From assembly GCF_023716865.1 (NCBI RefSeq), contig NZ_CP092417.1, forward strand, positions 2,272,001-2,336,000: a stretch of 64,000 nt of DNA, read 5' to 3'. This DNA is from Endozoicomonas sp. SCSIO W0465. GTDB lineage: Bacteria > Pseudomonadota > Gammaproteobacteria > Pseudomonadales > Endozoicomonadaceae. Shown here in pieces: positions 54,335-63,234 of this stretch (the first letter of the stretch is position 1; every line of letters starts with the position of its first letter). A program made the position numbers and the translations under genes. A model generated the notes under the pieces. It was not told the origin of the DNA. It did not search any database and saw only the letters and a program-made list of their open reading frames with translations.

Positions 54335-55702
54335 ATGGGTATTACAGGCGCAGCTTCAGGTAATGAATTACAGCATCAACAGTCTATTGATTCTATTCCG
54401 GGTATTCTGAAGCCTCCATCTTCACAAACCTCCGCCAAGGCTAAAGGGTTTACCGGAACCAGAGTCGTCATCAAGGCTGAACCAGATGCCATTTTTGAGT
54501 ATAAAACGGAACCGATGGAACAATTTACCCGCCGGCATGACAAACCCATAGCGAAAAGAGGGATTTGCCGACAGGGTTGCCAGGAAGCCTGTTTTGGTAA
54601 AACACCTGGCAAGACTATTAAGGCGATGGGTGGAGGGGTTTGTCTGGTTGCTGTTGGGCTGTCACTCCTGGCACTTGCTGGCAGTGGTGTTTTTAGCTCG
54701 CCCAACAAGCTGCCATCAATTGGCAATGCCACCAACTCAACATTGTCCTTAAATTTAACCAGTGATAACAATTTGACTAAAGTATTGCAAAATGCTTCAT
54801 CAGTCGCTTCACATCAAGATGATAATGGCGTTTCTGGTGCTGGAGGACTTTATATTGCCAGTGTTGTAGTTATAGCCTGGGGGCTTTTTGGTATTTTGCT
54901 GACACGCTTCTGTCAAAGTAATGATGCTAAAAAAACGTACCCGATCAGTAAAAAAGCTGCCGGTCCTTCCCGATTATGCTCTGGCGCTGCAGGGAATAAT
55001 CCAGGCGTTAAAAAAACTGATGCCATTGCCATGGAAGACTTTTTAACCCCAGAGCAAATAATAGCGGTAAATAGAAACGCGAGGCTTGAATCCGTAAGGG
55101 GTTGTCCTGTGCTGACAACGCCACACAATGTGAAAGCAGGCTGTTTTACCGAGGGGGTCGGCGCCTCGGTTAATGCAGAATATTTATCTTCAGATGATAG
55201 TGATGAAAGTGAATCATCGCCTTTTATACCCACTTTGATTACCGTTGAAGTTGATGTCACGCCACCGCTTTCTGCATCAAAACGTTTCGGAATGGTGGGT
55301 AGGTATGCCAATGAGAGGACTTCATCTACCCGGCGGATGGAAGGAGAATACATTGATGAGATTGATGAGATTGCATTCCATCCACAGGAAAGGGATGGCG
55401 CTGACAGGCTTTATCATTTTATTGAAAATAGTGCCTTTGAGTCCCTTGAGCCAGATGTGAGCAGGAAATTTAAGAGACATCTGTCAAAAATGAGCAGAGT
55501 GGCTTTCAAGGCATTTGCCAATGATGTTTGCGCCAGAGATGAAGGCAGAGTCAGGCAATCAATCAATAACATGGTGACGCGTTCATTCCCTGATTTTGGT
55601 CATGAAGAGAGAGCACAGTTAGTTCAGGCAGTTGCAGAAGTTATCGATGCATTTCCGGTAAGCCCGCCGGAAGGTGTGTTTGCCAGGGATGATACAGTGT
55701 AA
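54335..55702 (+). CDS. Orphan two-helix membrane protein
   Basis: A 455-residue protein that I do not recognise. A polar, disordered N-terminus with a Cys-rich stretch (GICRQGCQEACFGK) leads to a membrane helix (GGGVCLVAVGLSLLALAGSG), an Asn/Ser-rich loop (NATNSTLSLNLTSDNN) and a second helix (LYIASVVVIAWGLFGILLTR). The C-terminal 250 residues are charged with an acidic Ser/Asp/Glu patch (SSDDSDESESSPF) and a helical end. The upstream 217 bp are AT-rich with no clear ribosome site. The loop has eukaryotic-style N-glycosylation sequons, but no function can be given. Confidence 0.65.
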   Translation: MGITGAASGNELQHQQSIDSIPGILKPPSSQTSAKAKGFTGTRVVIKAEPDAIFEYKTEPMEQFTRRHDKPIAKRGICRQGCQEACFGKTPGKTIKAMGGGVCLVAVGLSLLALAGSGVFSSPNKLPSIGNATNSTLSLNLTSDNNLTKVLQNASSVASHQDDNGVSGAGGLYIASVVVIAWGLFGILLTRFCQSNDAKKTYPISKKAAGPSRLCSGAAGNNPGVKKTDAIAMEDFLTPEQIIAVNRNARLESVRGCPVLTTPHNVKAGCFTEGVGASVNAEYLSSDDSDESESSPFIPTLITVEVDVTPPLSASKRFGMVGRYANERTSSTRRMEGEYIDEIDEIAFHPQERDGADRLYHFIENSAFESLEPDVSRKFKRHLSKMSRVAFKAFANDVCARDEGRVRQSINNMVTRSFPDFGHEERAQLVQAVAEVIDAFPVSPPEGVFARDDTV

Positions 55703-55739
55703 GGTATTTACTGATCGTGGGGTGTTGTCAAAGGCTAAG

Positions 55740-56852
55740 CTAAGACGGGTAATAACGTCCACCAAGTAAACGCAGACCCGATGCTCCGGTAACTGCAGGC
55801 AGATTGCCAGGTAGTTGCGACATATTCTGTCTTGCTAACCAGGCAAAGGCAATGGCCTCTACCCACTGGGGGTCAACACCCAGTTCTGAAGTGGAACCCA
55901 GTCTTCGGCCGGGCATCTCTTCTTTTAGCATTGTCATAAGGGTGTTGTTATTGGCACCACCTCCACAGGTAAACACTGCATCAGTATCGGGAGCATGCTG
56001 TTGTATCGCATCGGCAATGCAACGGGCCGTTAAACGACAAAGGGTTGCCTGTATGGTGGTTGGGGACAGCCCACGAAAACCGTCGAGCATTGAGTTGAGC
56101 CAGGCAGGGTTGAACAGCTCCCGGCCAGTGCTCTTGGGTGCAGGTAACCGGAAAAAGGGTTCACTCAACATGGTTTCCAGCAGAATCGGGTCATGAGGTT
56201 CTCTGGCTGCATGACAGCCACCTTTATCATAAGGTTGTCCCCATTGCTGTTGACACCAATAGTCCATTAAAAGGTTCCCCGGCCCGGTATCAAAGCCGGT
56301 TACGGAGTTTTGCGCACTATTTTCAGACGGCAAAATAGATAGATTGCTGATACCTCCGATATTGACGATCACCCGGCAGGAAGTCCGGCTGGTAAAAACC
56401 GCGTGGTGAAAGGCGGGTACTAGCGGCGCTCCCTGACCGCCTGCTGCCATATCCCTGCGCCTGAAATCGGCAATAACCGTAATACCAGTCTGTTCCGCCA
56501 GGATATTAGGGTCACCGATTTGCAGGGTGTAGCCTGACTCTGGTATGTGTCTGATAGTCTGGCCATGACTGCCTATGGCCTTGACTTGATCTGCCCTGAG
56601 TCCTGCTTTGTCCAGAAGTGCATTGACCGTTTCTGCAGCTACATAAGCGATGGCTGGATCCACTTCAGCCAGCAAACGAATTTCATCATGGCCAGGCAGA
56701 CAGAGTTGTTGAATTTTTTCCTTCAGTTCGGCGGGCCATTCAGTACTGTGGCTGGCAAGGAGTGTTGGGCTGTTTCCAGAAAAGTTAACGGCTGCAGCAT
56801 CCATGGCATCCAGGCTGGTACCTGACATAAGCCCTATATAGATATCTGACAT
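55740..56852 (-). CDS. anmK: Anhydro-N-acetylmuramic acid kinase AnmK
   Basis: A 370-residue sugar kinase of the ASKHA fold. The phosphate-binding start is YIGLMSGTSLDAMDAAAV, followed by GSHGQTIRHIPE, VNIGGISNLSIL, GFDTGPGNLLMD and TCGGGANNNTLM. AnmK phosphorylates and opens 1,6-anhydro-MurNAc during peptidoglycan recycling. It lies 115 bp after the M23 peptidase gene on the same strand, consistent with a cell-wall turnover unit. Confidence 0.95.
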   Translation of the reverse strand: MSDIYIGLMSGTSLDAMDAAAVNFSGNSPTLLASHSTEWPAELKEKIQQLCLPGHDEIRLLAEVDPAIAYVAAETVNALLDKAGLRADQVKAIGSHGQTIRHIPESGYTLQIGDPNILAEQTGITVIADFRRRDMAAGGQGAPLVPAFHHAVFTSRTSCRVIVNIGGISNLSILPSENSAQNSVTGFDTGPGNLLMDYWCQQQWGQPYDKGGCHAAREPHDPILLETMLSEPFFRLPAPKSTGRELFNPAWLNSMLDGFRGLSPTTIQATLCRLTARCIADAIQQHAPDTDAVFTCGGGANNNTLMTMLKEEMPGRRLGSTSELGVDPQWVEAIAFAWLARQNMSQLPGNLPAVTGASGLRLLGGRYYPS

Positions 56853-56967
56853 GGTTCACCCCGGGGCGGAAGGTTTATGGATCGATTATTGTTAACCGTA
56901 AAGACGCCGGGGCACAAAGAAAACACTAGTGCCTCGTGTGCCCGGAGGATATGGTGATCTTTAATGG

Positions 56968-58413
56968 TTACTGAGTGGCCAGCAATGTCCCGCTCTGCTT
57001 TTCAAGCCTGGCCATCATCAGCTCTGATCTTTTCTTGAAGTTAGCCATTTCACCCCTGGCGATGGGCGCTGCATCCGGAAGCTTAACCGTCATCGGGTTT
57101 CTGTGAACGCCATTGACACGGAACTCATAATGCAGGTGAGGTCCGGTAGCCCAACCCGTTTTGCCAACATAGGCTATGGTCTGACCCTGACGAACTTTCT
57201 GGCCTTTTTTCAGACCGGCCAGTTTATTGGCATGGGCATAGACCGTGACAATATCGTTCGGGTGCTGAATAAACACCACGTTACCGAAACCATTTTGCCA
57301 GCCGGAAAATTGCACACGGCCATCACCAGCGGCTTTAATGGGGGTATTCATCGGAGCTGCATAGTCGACCCCTCTGTGCGGGCGCTTGGTCTTGAATACC
57401 GGATGCAGACGATTAGGGTTAAAACTTGAACTGATACGGGTAAAATCGACCGGAGTACGAAGAAACGCTTTCTTCATGCTTTTTCCGTCCGGGGTATAGT
57501 AGTCGGTATCGCCGTTACTGTCGGTATAACGGATAGCGGTATACGTCTGTCCCTGGTTAGTGAAGCTGGCTACCAGAATATCACCATCGCCCAGCTTTTC
57601 ACCTTCCAGATATTTCTCTTCGAAGAGCAGGCTAAAGCTGTCACCACTGCGGATATCCTGAACAAAATCGATATCCCAGCCAAAAATACCGGCCAGCTCC
57701 ATGGTCAGATTCTGAGAAAGGCCTGCTTTCTGACTGGCGAGGAACAGAGAACTCTCAATGCTGCCACTGGCATAGGTGGGACGAATTTCCGGTGACAGGG
57801 TAATCAGCTCTGCCCGGTAGCCCTTGTCCACCTTATTAAAGAAGATACTTTCCAGCCTGGACTTGACGTAGCGCAGCTGGGTCAGGGTTCCCTCCTGATT
57901 AATCCGGAATTCCAGAGATTCACCCGGGCGTATACTGGCCAGCGTTTCTCCATACCGGGGTGTGTTGGCAACCTGGTAAACCACACTGGCATTTAAACCC
58001 TGGTTATTAAATAACACGGATAAATTATCGCCAGACTGAATGGTGACATTGTGCCATTTGCCCAGCTTTTGCTCCAGGTCATAGGCAGCTTTTGCCAGTG
58101 CTTTGGCTTCTGCTTCCTCTTTCTGCTCGTTGATCGATGTTGCCGATTTATCGGTATCATGATTGTCGATAAACGGGGAAGGCAGAGGTTCTTTGGTACT
58201 ATTGCTCAGTTCCATGGCGACTTCCTGAGGTTGGAAAGCGTCGATGGACATTGGAATTTCGTTGCGCTTGGCTTCTACATCACCAGAAGGGAGAAGCGCC
58301 ACCAATCCCATGATACTGGCAGCAATCGTACTGGCCAGCAGCAGATGTCGCATGGGGAACTGTTTCAGGCGCTGGTTGATCCGTGTTGCGCCTCTCGGGA
58401 TGGCTTTATTCAT
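56968..58413 (-). CDS. M23-family peptidoglycan DD-metallopeptidase (MepM/OapA-like)
   Basis: A 481-residue envelope enzyme. An N-terminal membrane segment (HLLLASTIAASIMGLVALLP) anchors it. A LysM-like/OapA stretch (NVTIQSGDNLSVLFNNQGLN) follows at about 120-140. The catalytic LytM domain has the zinc ligands HRGVDYA (H-x3-D) and GPHLHYEFRV (HxH). It cleaves peptide cross-links during wall growth. It is read away from tyrS and sits upstream of anmK, an order shared with Pseudomonas. Confidence 0.92.
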   Translation of the reverse strand: MNKAIPRGATRINQRLKQFPMRHLLLASTIAASIMGLVALLPSGDVEAKRNEIPMSIDAFQPQEVAMELSNSTKEPLPSPFIDNHDTDKSATSINEQKEEAEAKALAKAAYDLEQKLGKWHNVTIQSGDNLSVLFNNQGLNASVVYQVANTPRYGETLASIRPGESLEFRINQEGTLTQLRYVKSRLESIFFNKVDKGYRAELITLSPEIRPTYASGSIESSLFLASQKAGLSQNLTMELAGIFGWDIDFVQDIRSGDSFSLLFEEKYLEGEKLGDGDILVASFTNQGQTYTAIRYTDSNGDTDYYTPDGKSMKKAFLRTPVDFTRISSSFNPNRLHPVFKTKRPHRGVDYAAPMNTPIKAAGDGRVQFSGWQNGFGNVVFIQHPNDIVTVYAHANKLAGLKKGQKVRQGQTIAYVGKTGWATGPHLHYEFRVNGVHRNPMTVKLPDAAPIARGEMANFKKRSELMMARLEKQSGTLLATQ

Positions 58414-58625
58414 TTAAGGTGTTAACGCTGTCTACAATTTGCTGATGAGTAAATTATAACGGTAAAAAACACCGTAAGTCATATCTGTCAGAAATGGTAC
58501 GTCAAGACAAGCGTAATTATCATTTTTTTAATGAGTGTCTTGATGATCACGAATTATTTTCTTGTCTGTATCCGAGGGATGGAGGTTGATGAAATTATTG
58601 AGCAGTGATCGAATGAAGGTCTGCG

Positions 58626-59552
58626 TTAGACTCCATGCACGTCAACAGTAACAGAGGTTGGAACCTTGTGTCCTGTGGGCGAAGTTATATTGAGAGGCAG
58701 GGTATATACAGCGGCTTTCTCGGTTTTCTGCGAAGATGAAGCTGAGGGTATTGAGGGGATGTCCAATAATCCCTGGTCTGATTCTCCGGAAATCAATCCG
58801 GTGGGCTTTGGTTCGATAAGAGGTGGGGACTGATTGATTGCGTGGCCGTGAGGTTGACCATCAACCACCGGATCAATGGCTGGAGCTTTAGGTTCCTGCC
58901 GGTTTGAGGGCAGAATTGAGACGGGTCGGGTTAGTGATTCAGAATAAGAATGATGCGTTGGTTCATCCAGTGTTATATAAGGCTCAGCCTTTAGTAGCAG
59001 GCCGGGAATATGCAGAATAAGGGAACCCATTACACCCAGTACCCATACGGATGAGGTAATGGAAACGGCCATACCGATAAGCTGCATCCAGCTGTAATTG
59101 GACTCTGGTGTTGTACTGGATTCCACCCAGCGCTTCCACCTGCTGGCACTGGCCATTACGTACTCTTCAATGGGAGGATTTTGCAAGGCAGGAGGGGGCT
59201 GCAGGTAAACTCTGCTATTTTCTTCGGCTGGCAGTTTTTGCACCGTTCTATTCCCCGGATTCTCGTGAGCATAGTGAAGCAGCCCGATAAAACCACCGAA
59301 ACAGACACTGGATATAATCACCACTTTTCTCCAGGCAAAATTCAGACATTCGGCGGCTGTTGAAAGGGTTCTCATGAGTACCCAGGCCGCATCACCCACC
59401 GAGAAATTTGAACCCGCCGGTTCAGGCTGGGACAAAGACTCTGCTTTTTTTAGAGGGGCTGACGTTGCCGTGTTGGCTTCAGGGTAAGTTGATGCGGTTT
59501 GTGCCGACAGTGGTTGCGACTGTGGTTGCGACAGTGGTTGCGGATAATCCAA
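58626..59552 (-). CDS. Orphan protein with two membrane helices and Pro/Gln/Ser-rich ends
   Basis: A 308-residue protein that I do not recognise. The N-terminus holds a short repeat (QPLSQPQSQPLS), encoded by three 12-bp units at about 59505-59545. Helices are KVVIISSVCFGGFIGLLHYA and LIGMAVSITSSVWVLGVMGS. The C-terminus is Pro/Ser rich. It interrupts the usual M23-tyrS neighbourhood and may be a lineage-specific insertion. The 343-bp gap 59553-59895 holds an inverted repeat (59741-59768) and the presumed tyrS promoter. Confidence 0.65.
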   Translation of the reverse strand: MDYPQPLSQPQSQPLSAQTASTYPEANTATSAPLKKAESLSQPEPAGSNFSVGDAAWVLMRTLSTAAECLNFAWRKVVIISSVCFGGFIGLLHYAHENPGNRTVQKLPAEENSRVYLQPPPALQNPPIEEYVMASASRWKRWVESSTTPESNYSWMQLIGMAVSITSSVWVLGVMGSLILHIPGLLLKAEPYITLDEPTHHSYSESLTRPVSILPSNRQEPKAPAIDPVVDGQPHGHAINQSPPLIEPKPTGLISGESDQGLLDIPSIPSASSSQKTEKAAVYTLPLNITSPTGHKVPTSVTVDVHGV

Positions 59553-59740
59553 GGACTTCTCCTTCCATTATGATGAAACCGGTATTGTGGAGATTTAGCC
59601 GAAATAGGAAACTGTTCCTGGTAGGACAGCTTCGGCAGGAGACATTCACTGGCCGATTTATCAGAAATTTGCAAGTATTCAGGATGCATTCGACCGTGAG
59701 GACTTAAGGTTAGTTCCGATCTGATGGGGTAAAGGCCTGG

Positions 59741-59768
59741 TAAGGTAAAAATACTGAAATTTACCTTA
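59741..59768. promoter_or_regulatory. Perfect inverted repeat upstream of tyrS
   Basis: TAAGGTAAA, a ten-base spacer and TTTACCTTA form a perfect 9-bp palindrome 128 bases before the tyrS start. It could be an operator or a leader hairpin; no T-run follows. It is not a classic T-box by eye. Confidence 0.4.
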
Positions 59769-59895
59769 TTTACAGGTCAGGCATTTGTTCTGGCACTGTT
59801 TTGTTGTATTTTGAGCGGCTTGATTTGGTGTCAGAGCCTCTGGCATCCAACGCGGTATTCCGGTTGAATCATCGAATCGTCGCAGGAAAAGGTAA

Positions 59896-61203
59896 ATGTC
59901 CGATAGTCAAAACCCGTTGCTGAAAGATCTTCAGGCCCGCCAGCTCATCGCGCAGACCACTGCCGTCGAGGAACTGGACGCTCATCTGAGCGAACAGCCC
60001 CGGGTGCTCTATTGTGGTTTCGATCCTACGGCTGACAGTCTCCATCTTGGCCATCTGGTGCCATTGCTGGTGCTCAAGCGCTTCCAGGCAGCGGGCCATA
60101 AACCGATTGCCCTGGTGGGTGGGGCCACCGGTCTGATTGGTGACCCAAGTTTCAAGGCAGCTGAACGTCAACTCAATACGCCCGACGTGGTGTCCGGTTG
60201 GGTAGAGAAAATCAAGGGTCAGGTAAGCCAGTTCATTGATTTTGACTGTGGCGATAACTCAGCGGTGGTTGCCAACAACCTGGACTGGACGGGTGACCTG
60301 AACGTTCTCGATTTCCTGCGGGATATTGGTAAACACTTTGCGGTGAATGCCATGATCAACAAGGAGTCTGTACAGCAACGGCTGAACCGGGAGGGCGCTG
60401 GTATCTCCTTTACCGAGTTTTCCTATGCACTGCTTCAGGGCATGGACTTTGCGGAGCTGAACCGTCGTTATGACTGTACCCTGCAGATTGGTGGCAGTGA
60501 CCAGTGGGGGAATATTGTTGGTGGTATTGACCTTGCCCGTCGTCAGAATAAAGCTCGTGCCTTCGGACTAACGGTGCCGTTGATTACCAAGTCTGATGGT
60601 ACCAAGTTTGGTAAAACGGAAGGTGGTGCAGTCTGGTTGGACTCAAGAAAGACATCCCAGTATGCGTTTTACCAGTTCTGGATGAACACCGCCGATGCGG
60701 ATGTGTATCGTTTCCTGAAGTTCTTCACCTTCCTGAGCATGGCAGAGATTGAAGCCATTGAGCAAGCGGATGCTGAACGTCAGGGCAGACCGGAAGCCCA
60801 GAGGATTCTTGCCCGTGAAGCTACCCGACTGGTGCATGGGGAAGAAGGTCTCAAGGCGGCGGAGCGCATCACCGAAGCACTGTTTTCAGGCGACATTGCC
60901 CAGCTTTCCCAAAGTGATATGGAGCAGTTGAAGCAGGATGGTCTGCCCAGTGCGACGATCGAGAGGGTCGGGCTGGAAGGCCAGGCGATGACGCAGCTGT
61001 TTGCCGAAGTGGGCATGGTTAAATCAGGCAAGCAGGTTAAGGATGCATTGGGTAATAACGCCGTGTTCTTTAATGGCATAGCCCGTGGCGCTGCAGATAA
61101 TATGAACCTGCCGGAATGCTTTGCGACAGAAAAAGCGATGTATGATCGATTCTTTCTGGTGAAACTGGGCAAGAAAAATCACTTCCTGTTTGAAGTGGTT
61201 TGA
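59896..61203 (+). CDS. tyrS: Tyrosyl-tRNA synthetase
   Basis: A 435-residue class I synthetase. The HIGH motif is DSLHLGHLVPLL and the KMSKS equivalent is KFGKTEGG. Tyrosine-binding parts include YCGFDPTADS, YALLQGMDF and GGSDQWGNIVGGIDLAR. The C-terminal S4-like RNA-binding domain (MVKSGKQVKDALGNNAVFFN) is present. It attaches tyrosine to tRNA-Tyr. GGAAAAGG precedes the ATG. A terminator follows at 61249. Confidence 0.97.
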   Translation: MSDSQNPLLKDLQARQLIAQTTAVEELDAHLSEQPRVLYCGFDPTADSLHLGHLVPLLVLKRFQAAGHKPIALVGGATGLIGDPSFKAAERQLNTPDVVSGWVEKIKGQVSQFIDFDCGDNSAVVANNLDWTGDLNVLDFLRDIGKHFAVNAMINKESVQQRLNREGAGISFTEFSYALLQGMDFAELNRRYDCTLQIGGSDQWGNIVGGIDLARRQNKARAFGLTVPLITKSDGTKFGKTEGGAVWLDSRKTSQYAFYQFWMNTADADVYRFLKFFTFLSMAEIEAIEQADAERQGRPEAQRILAREATRLVHGEEGLKAAERITEALFSGDIAQLSQSDMEQLKQDGLPSATIERVGLEGQAMTQLFAEVGMVKSGKQVKDALGNNAVFFNGIARGAADNMNLPECFATEKAMYDRFFLVKLGKKNHFLFEVV

Positions 61204-61248
61204 TGGAATCCCCGGCTGGTTACTATAAAGTCTTGTTAAAAGCTTACA

Positions 61249-61281
61249 GTCAGCGGACAGTCCTGTTCCGCTGACCGTTTT
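61249..61281 (+). terminator. Terminator after tyrS
   Basis: GTCAGCGGA, a nine-base loop and TCCGCTGAC form a perfect 9-bp stem, followed by CGTTTTA. It lies 46 bases after the tyrS stop and may also serve the convergent amrA gene. Confidence 0.75.
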
Positions 61282-61312
61282 ATCAAGTCGCTGGCCATAC
61301 GGTTTACTACAG

Positions 61313-61912
61313 TCAGCTCCTTCTTTCCTCGAATTTAACACACCGATACCGAAAGCACTCCATACCTTCAGGCCACAACCCCGGAGCCATTCCTGCTTTG
61401 CTTTTCAAATGAGCCAGAAATTGCCGGGGGTTTGGCAGTTGTTTCCAAACCTGAGGTAAGAAGGTTGCGGTGTATTGAGGGTGGCGAATCAATAATCCGT
61501 CGATGCCGGGATGCAGCTGTTGCAAAAGGTCTTTCTCGTCAGTAACTTCCATCCGTTCCTGAGGTGTCAGTATGGAAATTTCGATCTTGATGTCGGTCAG
61601 CTCATTTTCTGTAACGGGTGGAAACCGGGAGTCCCGGAACGCACTGGCGAAGGCATTGTGGATCACATCATCCAATAGTGTCCGGTAAGCCTGGGTTGTA
61701 CCGATACAGCCCCGGAGTTGCCCGCGCTTTTGCAGTGTGACAAAGCTGGCGGCTTTTTGCAGAAAGCAGTCGGTACGATCTTCACTCTCCTCGCTCTCCT
61801 TTCTCTCCGGTAGTGATTCCGGTGGCAGGCCCAGCGTACATCCCTCACTGATGGTCTTGCGGGCAAGGCGTAATAATTCTCTTTTCTGGCTTTCTGTGGG
61901 TTCGATTTGCAC
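61313..61912 (-). CDS. amrA: AMMECR1-family protein (AmmeMemoRadiSam system protein A)
   Basis: The start is taken as GTG 61912 (VQIEPTESQKRELLRLARKT), with AGGAA about eight bases upstream; the longer frame to 62122 reads through a REP-like repeat and is unlikely. The AMMECR1 core is visible: ASFVTLQKRGQLRGCIGTTQ, NAFASAFRDSRFPPVTENEL and LLIRHPQYTATFLPQVWKQL. The family is universal in animals and archaea; its reaction is unsettled. It lies next to memo-like amrB and the divergent radical-SAM gene. Confidence 0.9.
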   Translation of the reverse strand: MQIEPTESQKRELLRLARKTISEGCTLGLPPESLPERKESEESEDRTDCFLQKAASFVTLQKRGQLRGCIGTTQAYRTLLDDVIHNAFASAFRDSRFPPVTENELTDIKIEISILTPQERMEVTDEKDLLQQLHPGIDGLLIRHPQYTATFLPQVWKQLPNPRQFLAHLKSKAGMAPGLWPEGMECFRYRCVKFEERRS

Positions 61913-62019
61913 CGTAGAAATTCCTGTTTTCCTGCGCTTGTCAGCGGTGTTTGTCAATACAGTTGTCAGCCTCTTTCCGGTTTTTATCGTCACCCAAAGG
62001 AGCCTCTGCACAACGCCTT

Positions 62020-62062
62020 TATGGAATTGTCCCAAAATAATTTGGAATTGTCCCAAAATAAT
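62020..62062. repeat. Two tandem copies of a 21-bp unit
   Basis: GGAATTGTCCCAAAATAATT(T) occurs twice in succession. A similar AATAATTCAGGGACAATTCC lies beside the REP-like pair at 48986, so it may be a flank of the same repeat family. Confidence 0.75.
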
Positions 62063-62086
62063 TTGCACATTTTGAACTCGATTTCC

Positions 62087-62167
62087 GTTCATCCTGAGCT
62101 TGTCGAAGGGTGATTGGCACAATACATGAGGCCGGAGTTCACGCCCTTCGACAGGCTCAGGACGAAC
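62087..62167. repeat. REP-like palindromic pair, copy 2
   Basis: GTTCATCCTGAGCTTGTCGA and TCGACAGGCTCAGGACGAAC are inverted arms about 30 bases apart. The core TTCGACAAGCTCAGG type is the same as at 48916. It occupies the amrA-amrB spacer; nothing else is seen in 61913-62289 beyond this and the tandem 21-mers. Confidence 0.85.
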
Positions 62168-62289
62168 GTAGTTTTGAAATTCAGAAATGTGGAAATTATT
62201 TCAGGACAGCTCCTATGTCATCTAACCGTGGCTGAAAGTCTCTATGCAGTTTTACGCCGTCCGGGGTCTGGTTTTGCTAAATAATCTGT

Positions 62290-63069
62290 CTATTGAATGA
62301 CAAAGGCACCATAACCCACCACCCGGCTTTTATCGCCAGCAGTATCTCCGGAATTGCGTACATCAAGCGTAATGACATCCATTCCCCGATGCTGGGCAAC
62401 CTTCAATACACCGTTAAGAGGATAGCAGCCACAGGCTTGCCCACCGGTTAAATTATCACTGAGCTGTTCAATGGCTTTCACCGTCTGGTTATCCCGGTAA
62501 CAGGCCTCTTCATAACTGTGGTAATGACTGAGGTCGGAGCTGATAATGATCAGGGTTTCCTCTGCTCCCCAGAGGTGCTCAATCACTTCAGCGACCGCTA
62601 TAGGGCTGGTGTCGCCCACCACGATGGGAATCAGTTTGAAGTCATCCAGGCATTCCTGAAGAAAAGGGCACTGGACCTCAAGACTGTGTTCGCAGGTATG
62701 GGCTTCGTCGACGGTCTCTATCTGGCTGAATTGTTTTAATTCCTCCATGGCTGCAATATCCAGTGGGATGTTACCAAGCGGTGTGGCAAATGCTTCACAG
62801 TCCGGTAGGGCCATGCCCTGCAGAGGAACTCTGTGACTGGGGCCAAGGAGAGCCACCCGGTGAATATTCTTGCGCATTGAGTGCAGCAGGCGGTAGGCGC
62901 TGGCGGCGACAGGGCCGGAATACAGGAAGCCGGCATGGGGAACGATCAGTACTTTCGGTGAGAAATCCCTGGGGCGGGCATCACTGAGCATCTCTTTAAC
63001 CATGCTGGTCAAAGCGCTGGGTGAGTCTGGGTAAAAGGTTCCGGCTACAGCGGGTTGGCGAATAATCAT
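62290..63069 (-). CDS. amrB: MEMO1-family protein (AmmeMemoRadiSam system protein B)
   Basis: The start is ATG 63069 (MIIRQPAVAGTFYPDSPSAL) with GGGGGAG upstream; a longer frame reaches 63141. MEMO-type motifs follow: VLIVPHAGFLYSGPVAASAY, LLGPSHRVPL, AHTCEHSLEVQCPFLQ, and IIISSDLSHYHSYEEA. These hold the His, Asp and Cys/Glu residues of the metal site related to extradiol dioxygenases. The exact reaction is not settled. It is followed by amrA and is divergent from amrS. Confidence 0.93.
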   Translation of the reverse strand: MIIRQPAVAGTFYPDSPSALTSMVKEMLSDARPRDFSPKVLIVPHAGFLYSGPVAASAYRLLHSMRKNIHRVALLGPSHRVPLQGMALPDCEAFATPLGNIPLDIAAMEELKQFSQIETVDEAHTCEHSLEVQCPFLQECLDDFKLIPIVVGDTSPIAVAEVIEHLWGAEETLIIISSDLSHYHSYEEACYRDNQTVKAIEQLSDNLTGGQACGCYPLNGVLKVAQHRGMDVITLDVRNSGDTAGDKSRVVGYGAFVIQ

Positions 63070-63234
63070 TATGGGTTCTCCCCCGAGAGTGGCTGAGCCC
63101 TGCCGACACATGTTAAGCGAAATAAACCACTCTCTTTGCATCGCTCAAATAATGTGGGCAGGGCCTATAATTATAGCCTTGGTTACTACCATCAGGATGA
63201 CAATCAGGCCGTAAACCTGGTCTGGAGAGGGATT

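Noticed and set aside
61913..62122. Upstream extension of amrA
   Set aside because: It runs through a REP-like repeat and tandem 21-mers; the GTG at 61912 has a better ribosome site and fits family length.
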